Shown here one piece after another: positions 16,831 to 24,968 of a stretch of 64,000 nt of DNA. This stretch comes from GCA-003244245 sp963823755. Lineage in GTDB: Bacteria; Actinomycetota; Actinomycetes; Mycobacteriales; Pseudonocardiaceae. Every line of letters begins with the position of its first letter. Position 1 is the stretch's first letter. The DNA lies in the NCBI GenBank assembly GCA_963823755.1, contig CAWGMP010000017.1, positions 310,001 through 374,000 on the forward strand, read 5' to 3'. The notes below the pieces were generated by a model. It worked only from the letters and a program-made list of their open reading frames with translations, was not told where the DNA came from and searched no databases. The position numbers and the translations under genes were made by a program.

Positions 16831-18447
16831 TCAGTTGCCTCCTTGGCCGACGACCGGGTCGGACAGGCCGACCTCGGTGAGCGTGGCCCCGACCGACGGG
16901 TTGATCACCTTCAACACCGGCTGCGGGTAGAGCCCGAGCAGCAGAATGAGCGCCACCAGCGGCACCAGCACAACGACCTCACGAATCGACAGATCAGGGA
17001 ACCGAGCGCGCTGCCGCGCTGCCGCTGCCTCCGGCGCCGTCGCGGTCCCCGGCCCCTCCAACGCACCGCCGGACGAGCCGGCAATCGGAGCTCCGACCAC
17101 AGCGGCGCCCCGAAGGGGACCCTGCATGATCCGCTGGTAGAACCACAGCACGTACAGCGCGGCCAGGATGATCCCCGCGGTGGCGATGACGGTGAACACC
17201 GGCTGGCGCGGGTAGGAGCCGACGAGCACCAGGAACTCCGAGACGAACGAGTTGGTCCCGGGCAACGCCAGCGAGGACAACCCGGCGACCAGCATCATCC
17301 CGGCCAGCACCGGAGCCAGCGCCGCCACGCCGCCGTAGTCGCTGATCAACCGGGAGCCGCCGCGGGCCATCAGCATCCCGACCACGATGAACAACATCCC
17401 GGTGGAGATGCCGTGGTTGACCATGTAGAGCACCGCACCGGCCTGTGCCTGGGTGGAGAAGGCGAAGACTCCCAGTGCGATGAACCCGAAGTGCGCCACC
17501 GAGGTGTAGGCCACGAACCGTTTCATGTCGGACTGGCCGACGGCGAGCAGCGCGCCGTAGATGACCCCGGCGATGGCGAGCACCAGCACCAGCGGGGCCA
17601 GCGCGCGTGACGCGCCGGGGAACAGCGGCAGGCAGTAGCGCAGGAAGCCGTAGACGCCGACCTTGTCCATCACACCGACCAGCAACACGCCGGCGCCCAC
17701 CGGAGCCTCCGCGCCGGCGTCGGGCAGCCAGGTGTGCAACGGCACCAACGGCGCCTTGATCGCGAAGGCGACGAAGAACCCGAGGAACAACCAGATCTGG
17801 GTGCTCTGCGGGATGCTGCCCGCGATGCGCACCAGGGCCGCCCAGTCGAAAGTGCCGTGACCCAGCCGGTTCGAGCTCACCACGAAGACGCCGATCACGC
17901 TGGCCAGCATGACCAGCCCGCCGAGCAGCGAGTACAGGAAGAACTTGACCGCCGCGTACTGCCGTCGCGGGCCGCCGAAACGGCCGATCAGGAAGTACAT
18001 CGGCACCAGCATGACTTCGAAGAACAGGTAGAACAGGAACACGTCGGTGGCAGCGAAGACGCCGACCAGCAACGACTGGAGAGCCAGCAGCAGCGCGTAG
18101 AAACCCGCCGGGGTGCGGCCTTCGGGCAGCTTGTCCGCCCAGGACGACCCCATCACGATCGGCACCAGCACGCTGATCAGCGCGATCATCACTAACGCGA
18201 TGCCGTCGACACCGAGCGCGAAGCTGGTACCGAAGGCCGGGATCCACGGGGTGGACAAGGTCAACTGCAGCCGGCCACCGCCAGGCTGGTAAGCCGACCA
18301 GGCCTGCCCGGCCAGTACCAACTCGGCCAGAGCGAACACCACACCAGTGGCCTTAGCCGCGACCGGCGCGGAGCGCATCGGGGCGACCAGCACACTTCCC
18401 ACCAACGGCACCAGCAGCATCGCCAGAAGCAGACCACCACCACTCAT
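16831..18447 (-). CDS. nuoM: NADH-quinone oxidoreductase subunit M
   Basis: A 538-residue proton-translocating subunit of complex I. Recognisable parts are LFYLFFEVMLVPMYFLIGRF, AAVKFFLYSLLGGLVMLASV, VPLHTWLPDAGAEAPVGAGV, DMKRFVAYTSVAHFGFIALG and LPGTNSFVSEFLVL. Length and helix count are normal. Its ATG overlaps the nuoL stop by four bases. The C-terminal loop at about residues 455-495 is Ala/Gly-rich and probably variable. Confidence 0.95.
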   Translation of the reverse strand: MSGGGLLLAMLLVPLVGSVLVAPMRSAPVAAKATGVVFALAELVLAGQAWSAYQPGGGRLQLTLSTPWIPAFGTSFALGVDGIALVMIALISVLVPIVMGSSWADKLPEGRTPAGFYALLLALQSLLVGVFAATDVFLFYLFFEVMLVPMYFLIGRFGGPRRQYAAVKFFLYSLLGGLVMLASVIGVFVVSSNRLGHGTFDWAALVRIAGSIPQSTQIWLFLGFFVAFAIKAPLVPLHTWLPDAGAEAPVGAGVLLVGVMDKVGVYGFLRYCLPLFPGASRALAPLVLVLAIAGVIYGALLAVGQSDMKRFVAYTSVAHFGFIALGVFAFSTQAQAGAVLYMVNHGISTGMLFIVVGMLMARGGSRLISDYGGVAALAPVLAGMMLVAGLSSLALPGTNSFVSEFLVLVGSYPRQPVFTVIATAGIILAALYVLWFYQRIMQGPLRGAAVVGAPIAGSSGGALEGPGTATAPEAAAARQRARFPDLSIREVVVLVPLVALILLLGLYPQPVLKVINPSVGATLTEVGLSDPVVGQGGN

Positions 18448-20390
18448 GCGTAGGTCACCGCCAGCAACAGGGCGATCACGACGATCGAGCCACCCAGCAT
18501 GCCCAGCGCATAACTTCGGACGAAGCCGGTCTGTAACCGGCGCAACCGGCCCGACGTGCCGCCCAGTAGCGCCGCGGTGCCGTTGACGATCCCGTCAACG
18601 CCCTTGTTGTCCACGAACACCAGCGCCCGGGTCAGCCAGGTCCCAGGTCGCGCGATGACGGCCTCGTTGATCGCATTGGCGTAGAGATCGGCGCGGGCGG
18701 CGGCCACCGGCAGCGCCACCCGCGCAGGCTTGACGACCGGCACGGGGTTGCGGCCGATCACCAGCCAGGCGACCAGGACACCCAGCGCGGAGATCAGCAC
18801 CGTGAACAGCGGGACCAACTCGACCGGGAACGGGGCTTCCGCGGGCACCCGCGGGCCCACCGAGGGCTCCAACCAGCGAGCTAACCACTCACCCGAAGTC
18901 AGGAAGTAGCCGGCAACCAGCGAGCCGATCGCCAGCGGCACCATCGGCAGCCACATCACCGGTGGGGATTCATGCGGGTGGTATTCCTGGCCCTCGGGGG
19001 TGCGCAGGTTGCGCCAGCGCTCGTCACCGAAGAAGGTCATGAGCATCAGCCGGGTCATGTAGAAGGCGGTGAGACCGGCGGCCAGCAGCGCGACGCCACC
19101 GAAGACCCAGCCAGCAGAACCACCAGCGCCGAACGCCGCCTCGATGATCGCGTCCTTGGAGTAGTAGCCGGACAGGAACGGGAACCCGATCAGCGCCAGG
19201 TAGCCACTGGTGAAGATAACGAAGGTGATCGGCAGATGTCGCGCGAGCCCGCCCATCCGGCGCATGTCGACCTCGTCGTGCATCCCGTGCATCACCGAGC
19301 CCGCGCCCAGGAACAATCCCGCCTTGAAGAAACCGTGGGTCAGCAGGTGCACGATGCCCAACGCATAACCGGCCGGACCCAACCCGACGGCGAGGATCAT
19401 GTACCCGATCTGGCTGACCGTGGAGTAGGCCAGCACCTTCTTGATGTCGTCGTAGGCGCAGCCGATGATCGACCCGATCAGCAGGGTGATCACCCCGACC
19501 AGCGCGACGACCAGCCGGCCGGTGGCGCTGAGGTCATACAACGGGTTGCACCGGGCGATCAGGTACACCCCGGCGGTCACCATCGTCGCCGCGTGGATCA
19601 GCGCCGAGACCGGGGTCGGGCCCTCCATCGCGTCGGGCAACCAGGCCTGCAGCGGGAACTGACCGGACTTGCCGCAAGCTCCGAGCAGCAGCAACAGGGT
19701 GATCGCCAGCAGAGTCGGCCCGCTGATCTGGCCGGCGCGGGCGAACACCTCGGAGAACTGCACGGTGCCCAGTGACCGCCAGATCAGGAAGATCGCCAGG
19801 GCGAGGCCGACGTCGCCGACCCGGTTCATCAGGAAGGCCTTCTTCGCCGCCGTCGCGGCACTGGGGCGGTCCTGGTACCAGCCGATGAGCAGGTAGGAGG
19901 CCAGGCCCACGCCTTCCCAACCGAGATAGAGCGTGACGAAGTTGTTGCTCAGTACCAGCACGAGCATCGCCGCGACGAACAGGTTGAAGTACCCGAAGAA
20001 CCTCCGTCGCCCAGGATCGCCTGCCATATAACCGATCGCGTAGAGGTGGATCAGCCCACCGACTCCGGTGATCAGCAGCACGAAGGTCAGCGACAACGGA
20101 TCGAGCCGCAGACCGTAGTCGACGTGCAGCGAGTTGATCGCGAACCAGGTGCCCACCCCTAGCTCCCGGGTCCGCTGCGACGCGTCGAAACCCAGCCACT
20201 CGGAGAACAGCATCACGCCGTAGACGAAGGCGGTGAGCACCGTCGCGCAGCCCAGCAGGTGACCCCAGGCGTTGCTGCGACGGCCACCGACCAGCAACAC
20301 CAGCGCGCCGAAGGCCGGCAACGCAACGAGCAACCACGCATACTGAGCGGAACCAACGGCGGCAGTCACGGGAGGCAAGACCTCGGTCAC
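18444..20390 (-). CDS. nuoL: NADH-quinone oxidoreductase subunit L
   Basis: A subunit of about 648 residues with 16 or so helices and the long C-terminal lateral helix. Key stretches are LYLGWEGVGLASYLLIGWY, GKSGQFPLQAWLPDAMEGPT, PVSALIHAATMVTAGVYLIA, DIKKVLAYSTVSQIGYMILA and HGFFKAGLFLGAGSVMHGMHD. The open frame extends to 20444, but GTG 20390, eight bases after GGAG, fits the family N-terminus. It is the first nuo gene downstream of the inserted tgm island and is separated from nuoK by about 5 kb, so nuoLMN probably needs its own promoter in 20391-20489. Confidence 0.93.
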   Translation of the reverse strand: MTEVLPPVTAAVGSAQYAWLLVALPAFGALVLLVGGRRSNAWGHLLGCATVLTAFVYGVMLFSEWLGFDASQRTRELGVGTWFAINSLHVDYGLRLDPLSLTFVLLITGVGGLIHLYAIGYMAGDPGRRRFFGYFNLFVAAMLVLVLSNNFVTLYLGWEGVGLASYLLIGWYQDRPSAATAAKKAFLMNRVGDVGLALAIFLIWRSLGTVQFSEVFARAGQISGPTLLAITLLLLLGACGKSGQFPLQAWLPDAMEGPTPVSALIHAATMVTAGVYLIARCNPLYDLSATGRLVVALVGVITLLIGSIIGCAYDDIKKVLAYSTVSQIGYMILAVGLGPAGYALGIVHLLTHGFFKAGLFLGAGSVMHGMHDEVDMRRMGGLARHLPITFVIFTSGYLALIGFPFLSGYYSKDAIIEAAFGAGGSAGWVFGGVALLAAGLTAFYMTRLMLMTFFGDERWRNLRTPEGQEYHPHESPPVMWLPMVPLAIGSLVAGYFLTSGEWLARWLEPSVGPRVPAEAPFPVELVPLFTVLISALGVLVAWLVIGRNPVPVVKPARVALPVAAARADLYANAINEAVIARPGTWLTRALVFVDNKGVDGIVNGTAALLGGTSGRLRRLQTGFVRSYALGMLGGSIVVIALLLAVTYA

Positions 20391-20489
20391 GCCGGATACT
20401 CCGTTCGTCGGTATGAGCAAGCAGGTCTGGCAGCACTCCAGCACACCGAGGCAGCACCGGCTACCACGTCGTCACCTTCCCCCAGTTTA

Positions 20490-20520
20490 AGGGGGTGGCC
20501 GTGGCAGGCCACCACCCCCT
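20490..20520 (-). terminator. Hairpin between tgmC and nuoL
   Basis: A 9-bp perfect outer stem (AGGGGGTGG at 20490-20498 with CCACCCCCT at 20512-20520) around a 13-base loop that can pair further (GGCC/GGCC). It begins 26 bases after the tgmC stop in the direction of transcription, so it probably ends the tgm transcript before nuoL. No strong U tract follows. Confidence 0.55.
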
Positions 20521-20545
20521 CGTCGCGCCCGGTAAGCAGCGTCGG

Positions 20546-21700
20546 TCATAACCTGAGCCGGCACCCTGATCGAGGTTCAGGCAAGGGCCAGGTTGGCGTG
20601 TCGGGTGTTTCGTCGAGCCAGATTGTCTGGCTTTCTCCGTTGATGGTGAGTCCGTAGCGTTCGCGGTGGGGTTTGCCCCAGGCGTGCCACTGTTGGTGAA
20701 GGTGTTCGACTTCGTTCCAGAGGGCGCGGGGGCCGGTCTCGGTGACGAGGAAGGCGCCGTTCTCGGTGCGGTCCAGGCGAGCGGTGGATCCGGCGCTGTC
20801 GGAGATGGTCAAGTCTTCCAACGACGGTCCGTGTTGGCCGGTGGAGACATCGGGTAGGGCGACGGTCAGCAAGAACCGCAGGTGATCTTCGTAGAAGGTC
20901 TGGAGCGGTCCCAGTTCAGTGGGGCGGGGGTCACGCCGGGTGCCGTTTGGCGGTGTGGTGGGCTTGTCCTTCTGGTTGGTTTCTCGGAGGAACATGAAGA
21001 ACCCGCCGGGCGCGAGGAACCGGCCGCTGGCTTGATCTGGGCCAGTGACGTCGAGTGCGATGAGGCCGGTGGCCAGGGGGGCGACGATCCGGGCGCCGGG
21101 CGCGGCTTGGGCTAGCCAGTCGGCTGGTATGCGCCGGAGGGCGCAGGTTGCGAGGATGGCGTCATAAGGGGCGTTGGGCGCGTACCCCTGTGCTCCGTTG
21201 CCGGTGACCAGGGTCGGGGTGTAGCCGACGTGGTCGAGGCGGGTTCGGGCATCGTTGCTCAGGTCGGGGTCGATGTCGACGGTGGTGACCTTGTTCGAGC
21301 CGAGGCGTTCGCAGAGCAGGGCGGCGGTGTAGCCGGTGCCGGTACCGACTTGCAGGGCGTTGTCGCCAGTGTTGATTCTGATGGCGGTGAGCATCTTGGC
21401 GATCAGGCCGGGCATGGTGCCCGAGGAGGTCACGTCGGTCGGGGTGATCTGGGTAACCAGAGTCTTGTTCGAGTAGACCGTTTCCAACCAGGTTGCTGCG
21501 TCGTTCAAGTTGGCGCTGTCGATGACGGCACGGTTGTTGATGCGGTAGAAGCGGGGTACGAGGGCATGGCGGGGTACGACGGTGAATGCTTGGCGCCACG
21601 CTTCGTCAGTGAGTGCGCCGGAGTCGACCAGCCCGGTGACCATGCGTTCGCGTAATACTCGGGTGTGTTCGGTGTCGGTGTCGGGTGAGGACACGCTCAT
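20546..21700 (-). CDS. tgmC: PCMT-like methyltransferase of an ATP-grasp RiPP system
   Basis: A 384-residue protein. Residues about 1-215 are a protein-L-isoaspartate O-methyltransferase-like domain: FTVVPRHALVPRFY, VTSSGTMPGLIAKML, the SAM-binding ALQVGTGTGYTAALL at 116-128, VTTVDIDPDL and PYDAILATCALRRIPADW. The C-terminal 170 residues are specific to the subfamily that accompanies ATP-grasp peptide ligases (GGFFMFLRE, LGPLQTFYEDHLRFLL, RALWNEVEHLHQQWHAWGKP). In the characterised relative from fuscimiditide biosynthesis, such an enzyme methylates a core Asp that closes to an aspartimide. ATG 21700 overlaps the tgmB stop by four bases; the longer open frame to 21808 has an unlikely His/Pro-rich start. 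Confidence 0.9.
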   Translation of the reverse strand: MSVSSPDTDTEHTRVLRERMVTGLVDSGALTDEAWRQAFTVVPRHALVPRFYRINNRAVIDSANLNDAATWLETVYSNKTLVTQITPTDVTSSGTMPGLIAKMLTAIRINTGDNALQVGTGTGYTAALLCERLGSNKVTTVDIDPDLSNDARTRLDHVGYTPTLVTGNGAQGYAPNAPYDAILATCALRRIPADWLAQAAPGARIVAPLATGLIALDVTGPDQASGRFLAPGGFFMFLRETNQKDKPTTPPNGTRRDPRPTELGPLQTFYEDHLRFLLTVALPDVSTGQHGPSLEDLTISDSAGSTARLDRTENGAFLVTETGPRALWNEVEHLHQQWHAWGKPHRERYGLTINGESQTIWLDETPDTPTWPLPEPRSGCRLRL

Positions 21701-22674
21701 CGGCTGGGTCCTTCGGTGAGTAGGTCGGCGATCGCCGTGGTGATGAGGTGGCGGGTGGGTTTGATCCACGCCCACTGTCCATTGGGGTTGAGTTCCAGGA
21801 AGATCCATTCACCGCTTGGTGTGACGATGAAGTCCAGTGCGCCGTAGAGCAGGCTGGCGTGTCGCAGGAGTGCGGTTACTCCACGGCGGATCTCGTCGGG
21901 CACGGGACAGGGGCGTAGGTCGCTGACGGCGTCGCAGTCGTGTCGCCAGTCCAGATGTGCGCCTTCGGGCTGGTGGATCTCGGTGGCGAACATGTGCTGT
22001 CCGATCACGGTCAGCCGGATGTGCCATGCGCTGGGCACGCGCTGTTGGAACAGGTGGGCGGTGGTGCGGATGGACTCATCGCGCCACCGCTGGGATGGGA
22101 CGGTCGCGGTGTAGGTCAGGCCCATCAGGCGGCCGTGCTCATCCCGGGGCATCCGCGCGTAGAGAGGTTTGGTCACGATGTCACCGCCGACGGACTCGGC
22201 GAAGGTGGCCACCGCACCGGGATCGTTGCTGACCAGGGTCGGAGGGATGGCCAGACCGCAGGTGTTGGCCCAGGCCAGTTGCCGGGGCTTGTACTCCGCG
22301 CTGGCGACGGCCCGGGGGTGGTTGACCCAGCGAGCGGGCAGGGACTCCAGGACACCCCAGAAGCCGTATCGGGCTTGGCCTTCACACCAGGACAGGTACG
22401 GATCGGGAATCTCGGGAGAGAACACGAAGCGGCAGGGTCGCCGGTAGTAGATGGCTGTGACGTCATCGAGATCGATGTCGTCGAGCGTGACCATCCAGGG
22501 GCAGCCCGGCTTGATCGTCGCGGAGACGGTGAGTTGGACCGGGAAGTCCGCAGAGTCGACGCGAGCAACGGAGACGCCCGCAGCGCTGAGATGTCGGATC
22601 ACGTAGTCAGCTGTGGGGTCCACGGGTGCTGTCAGCACCAGTACCCGTGGACGCCTGGGAGCAGCAGTGCCCAC
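21697..22674 (-). CDS. tgmB: ATP-grasp RiPP maturase (ester/amide-forming ligase)
   Basis: A 325-residue ATP-grasp protein of the actinobacterial RiPP-maturase group. The N-terminal domain opens VLVLTAPVDPTADYVIRH and contains VTAIYYRRPCRF. The ATP-grasp core shows GGDIVTKPLYARMP with the nucleotide-binding Lys near 169, AWHIRLTVIGQHMFATEI, GALDFIVTPSGEW and the Mg-binding IFLELNPNGQW. Such enzymes phosphorylate Asp/Glu side chains of a precursor peptide and join them to Ser/Thr (esters) or Lys (amides). The GTG start shares one base with the tgmA stop, so precursor and ligase are translationally coupled. Confidence 0.93.
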   Translation of the reverse strand: MGTAAPRRPRVLVLTAPVDPTADYVIRHLSAAGVSVARVDSADFPVQLTVSATIKPGCPWMVTLDDIDLDDVTAIYYRRPCRFVFSPEIPDPYLSWCEGQARYGFWGVLESLPARWVNHPRAVASAEYKPRQLAWANTCGLAIPPTLVSNDPGAVATFAESVGGDIVTKPLYARMPRDEHGRLMGLTYTATVPSQRWRDESIRTTAHLFQQRVPSAWHIRLTVIGQHMFATEIHQPEGAHLDWRHDCDAVSDLRPCPVPDEIRRGVTALLRHASLLYGALDFIVTPSGEWIFLELNPNGQWAWIKPTRHLITTAIADLLTEGPSR

Positions 22675-22907
22675 TAGTCGTAGAGCGGGTCGGTGTCCAG
22701 ACCGGTGATCGAGTCTTCCCCGTCGGTGTTGGTCTGGGACGAGCTGTTCATCTCATCATCCAGCCCCACCAGTTCGCACAAGGGGCGTCCGTTGAACGTC
22801 GCGATGTGGCGTTGCTGGTCCAGTACGGCCCCCGTTAAAGGGGCTGGTAATGGCTGTGGTGGGACAGATTCCATGAACGTCAGCCCGAACGGTTGAACAG
22901 TGGTCAT
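22674..22907 (-). CDS. tgmA: Precursor peptide of an ATP-grasp-modified RiPP (graspetide)
   Basis: A 77-residue peptide. The leader opens TTVQPFGLTFMESV and contains IATFNGRPLCELVGLD, the PFG...E pattern recognised by this maturase group. The probable core is the C-terminal 24 residues (about 54-77), very rich in Ser/Thr and Asp/Glu: Thr59, Thr61, Ser66, Thr68 and Thr72 are possible ester donors, and Glu64, Asp65, Asp71, Asp73 and Asp77 acceptors. It also holds one Asp-Gly step (Asp62-Gly63), the favoured site for aspartimide formation by a PCMT-type enzyme. ATG 22907 follows GACGAGG. Which residues are really linked cannot be read from the sequence. Confidence 0.88.
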   Translation of the reverse strand: MTTVQPFGLTFMESVPPQPLPAPLTGAVLDQQRHIATFNGRPLCELVGLDDEMNSSSQTNTDGEDSITGLDTDPLYD

Positions 22908-23247
22908 CGCCTCGTCCTAATCCTTCGCCGCAGCCGATCTCTCATCATGCCGCTCTGTCAAGTCCTGGTGGAAGGCCGCAGACGGTGCCGCAGCTGGTGG
23001 TACACCAGTCGCCTTCGGCTGTCGGCCCTCACGCCGGTACACTGGATGGCACATGAGCGGGTACCACCGAGGGGCTCGGTTGCGGACTGGGCCGAGGTTC
23101 GTGGATGCTGCTACATAAGTTCAGGTCGGCGTTGCGCCCGGGTCAGGCAGGCGAGAGCCAGCCACCGTCGCCGCGAGTTCCAGAGCGGACGCCCAGTGAG
23201 GCTGCGCCTCTGACCGCCGAGGTGGGCGGCTGAGTTGGCATTTCGCT
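22908..23247. promoter_or_regulatory. Upstream region of tgmA
   Basis: A 340-base stretch with no convincing gene; it must carry the tgmABC promoter. It contains an inverted repeat GGTGGTAC (22996-23003) and GTACCACC (23061-23068), about 57 bases apart, that could be operator half-sites. The open frames in it look non-coding. Confidence 0.35.
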
Positions 23248-23387
23248 GACTGGTCCGGAGACAGCTGGTCTGTCCGCATTGTGGGTTCCGGACGAGGCAT
23301 CGTTATGACACGCGAGAGGTGGACTCGTCGTGGCGGCACCTGGATCTGTGTGGTCGGGTGTGGCGAGCCTGGTTACGGAACGCGTAG
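23248..23387 (+). pseudogene. ISL3-type transposase remnant (zinc-finger segment)
   Basis: The plus frame between two stops reads LVRRQLVCPHCGFRTRHR followed by YDTREVDSSWRHLDLCGR, ending WRAWLRNA at a TAG (23385-23387). The CPHCG zinc-knuckle followed by RYDTR and WRHLDL is typical of the N-terminal region of ISL3-family transposases. The second Cys pair and the catalytic domain are absent, so only about 45 codons remain. It sits exactly between the two divergently oriented gene groups of the island. Confidence 0.6.
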
Positions 23388-23437
23388 TACTCAGCGAGCC
23401 GCCACGCAGCCTCACCTGCTATCCAGCTCGGTAGGTA

Positions 23438-24094
23438 GTGTCGAACCGCTGGTCAACGCCATGGAGCGAGCCCGTGTTCTATGTCGCACATCGCCTGTTC
23501 GCGGCTCATGATCGCGTTGTCGGTGCCCTGATCGCTCAGGAGCTTGGCATGGCGGTCGGGATGAACGAGGTGTTCCTTCCGTTCTGCGACACCGACGAGG
23601 AGAACCTCGTCGCCGAGGTGAAGGGCCGACGGCTGTACGAGCTGGACCGCGAGCGCCTCGCCCGCCTGGACGGCATGCTTGCTGTCCTGCACGGGCCGAG
23701 CCCGGATGACGGAGTATGCATGGAGATCGGCTACGCCGCAGCGCTCAGTGTGCCCATCGTCGTGCTCACCACAGACTTTCAGACCTACGGAGCCTCAGAA
23801 CACGGTATAGCACTGCACTTTCCTGACGCCCTCGTCCAAACTGTGGTAACTGAGATCGTCCGCATCGATCATCTCGCGGTGCTGGTCAACCACGGGAGCC
23901 GTTTCGAGGCATTCCGGGATCAGAACTTAGGCCAGCTCACCACCGCTGTGCACCTCGCCGTCGACCGCCTCGTCCACCACGCTCGCTCGCCATCGAAGGG
24001 CACGCCAGCAGCACCCGAGCCCGGCTCGCTCGCCGTCTGCGAACGCTCCCCGCACCACACCGGCCCGACTGGGCCCAGATCATCCGGCTGCTGA
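23438..24094 (+). CDS. Nucleoside 2-deoxyribosyltransferase-like protein
   Basis: A 218-residue protein. The first 180 residues resemble the deoxyribosyltransferase/TIR-like flavodoxin fold: VFYVAHRLFAAHDRVVGA, EVFLPFCDTDEENLVAEV, ARLDGMLAVLHGPSPDDG with the aspartate-rich loop, VCMEIGYAAALSVPIVVLTT with the conserved Glu. Such enzymes exchange or hydrolyse bases of deoxynucleosides. The last 40 residues (SPSKGTPAAPEPGSLAV...) look out of frame, so the gene may be frameshifted near 23990. GTG start at 23438. It heads a plus-strand set with a kinase-like and a MazG-like gene. Confidence 0.65.
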   Translation: MSNRWSTPWSEPVFYVAHRLFAAHDRVVGALIAQELGMAVGMNEVFLPFCDTDEENLVAEVKGRRLYELDRERLARLDGMLAVLHGPSPDDGVCMEIGYAAALSVPIVVLTTDFQTYGASEHGIALHFPDALVQTVVTEIVRIDHLAVLVNHGSRFEAFRDQNLGQLTTAVHLAVDRLVHHARSPSKGTPAAPEPGSLAVCERSPHHTGPTGPRSSGC

Positions 24095-24112
24095 GACAAC
24101 CGTGGCTACCGC

Positions 24113-24409
24113 GTGCACCAGACCGAGCGCTCCAGCGCGACGAACCCGTTGGTTGCAGCGTGCCGCGACTGGACGGAGTTGCTCGGCGCCGAACTCCTCG
24201 TAGTCGACACCACAGGTCCAGAAACACCGTGTGGCGCCGCGGTGTTGATCGGCGGCGCGACGGCCCTCGGTCAACGGATCATCGCCTGGCACCCGACGCC
24301 GTCATGGACCTTCGCCCGGGATCGGGAGCCGAACTGGCGCAACCTCATGATCCAGTACTCGATCCACGCCCGGGTCTCGGATCTTCCCTCGCTGGAATCG
24401 CTGATCTGA
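24113..24409 (+). CDS. Deoxyribosyltransferase-like fragment
   Basis: A 98-residue frame from GTG 24113, in the same frame as the preceding gene but beyond its stop. LGAELLVVDTTGPETPCG, AAVLIGGATALGQRIIAW and REPNWRNLMIQYSIHARV resemble the C-terminal half of a deoxyribosyltransferase-like fold, with Cys-Gly replacing the usual sequence before the Glu position. The N-terminal strand-helix units are missing, so it is probably truncated. Its stop lies two bases before the start of the kinase-like gene, indicating an operon. The functional call is tentative. Confidence 0.45.
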   Translation: MHQTERSSATNPLVAACRDWTELLGAELLVVDTTGPETPCGAAVLIGGATALGQRIIAWHPTPSWTFARDREPNWRNLMIQYSIHARVSDLPSLESLI

Positions 24410-24411
24410 CC

Positions 24412-24895
24412 ATGGAACTCGGCGTCATCTCAGCTCACCGAACGGTCGTGCTGGAAGGTTGTGACGGTGTCGGTAAGAGCACCCTGGCCCAACAGCTGGC
24501 CCGCGGCCTTGGCTTCACCATCGTCCACTCAACCCGAACTCCAGACGGGGTCAACCTCGCCGAGCGCTACCAACAGATCTTGTCCCGACCCGAGCGACTC
24601 GCCCTCGATCGCAGCTTCGTGAGCGAGCTGGTCTACGGTCCGTTACGTCATGGGGGCAGTCGCCTCACTGACGCCGACGCAGGTGACCTGGCCACCCTCG
24701 TGGCCCACCGAGACGGCGTCCTGGCGCACCTGACGCGCCGCCTCAGTCATCCGCGCTCGCCTGCTGGAAAGAGACGGCCCGGCAGCGGCGCCCATTACCG
24801 ACATAGAGTCCCTCATCACGGCCTATGAGCGCGTGGTCACAACGCTCGCTCCATACCTACCCGTCGTCCGGCTCGACACCGATAGCCGACCGTGA
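24412..24895 (+). pseudogene. dTMP-kinase-like P-loop kinase, frameshifted
   Basis: From ATG 24412: a Walker A (VLEGCDGVGKSTLAQQLA, residues 13-30), DGVNLAERYQQIL, RLALDRSFVSELVYGPL with the kinase DR motif, and AGDLATLVAHRDGVLAHLT. The frame then changes at about 24730-24742, and the match continues as ASVIRARLLERDGPAA, ITDIESLITAYERVVTTL and YLPVVRLDTDSRP to TGA 24893-24895. The 484-nt span is one base over a codon multiple, so a one-base insertion is the simplest lesion. Intact, it would be a nucleoside monophosphate kinase-like protein of about 160 residues. It is surrounded by deoxyribosyltransferase-like and MazG-like genes. Confidence 0.7.
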
Positions 24896-24968
24896 CGCAC
24901 CCGACACGCTCTGATGCAGGGAAGATAGTCTGCCGCCGCCCACGACCGGTCGTCCCCGCGGAGGAGCC

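Noticed and set aside
22893..23213. Plus-strand frame overlapping the tgmA start region
   Set aside because: The Arg-rich predicted protein has no domain, and the region is better explained as the tgm promoter region.
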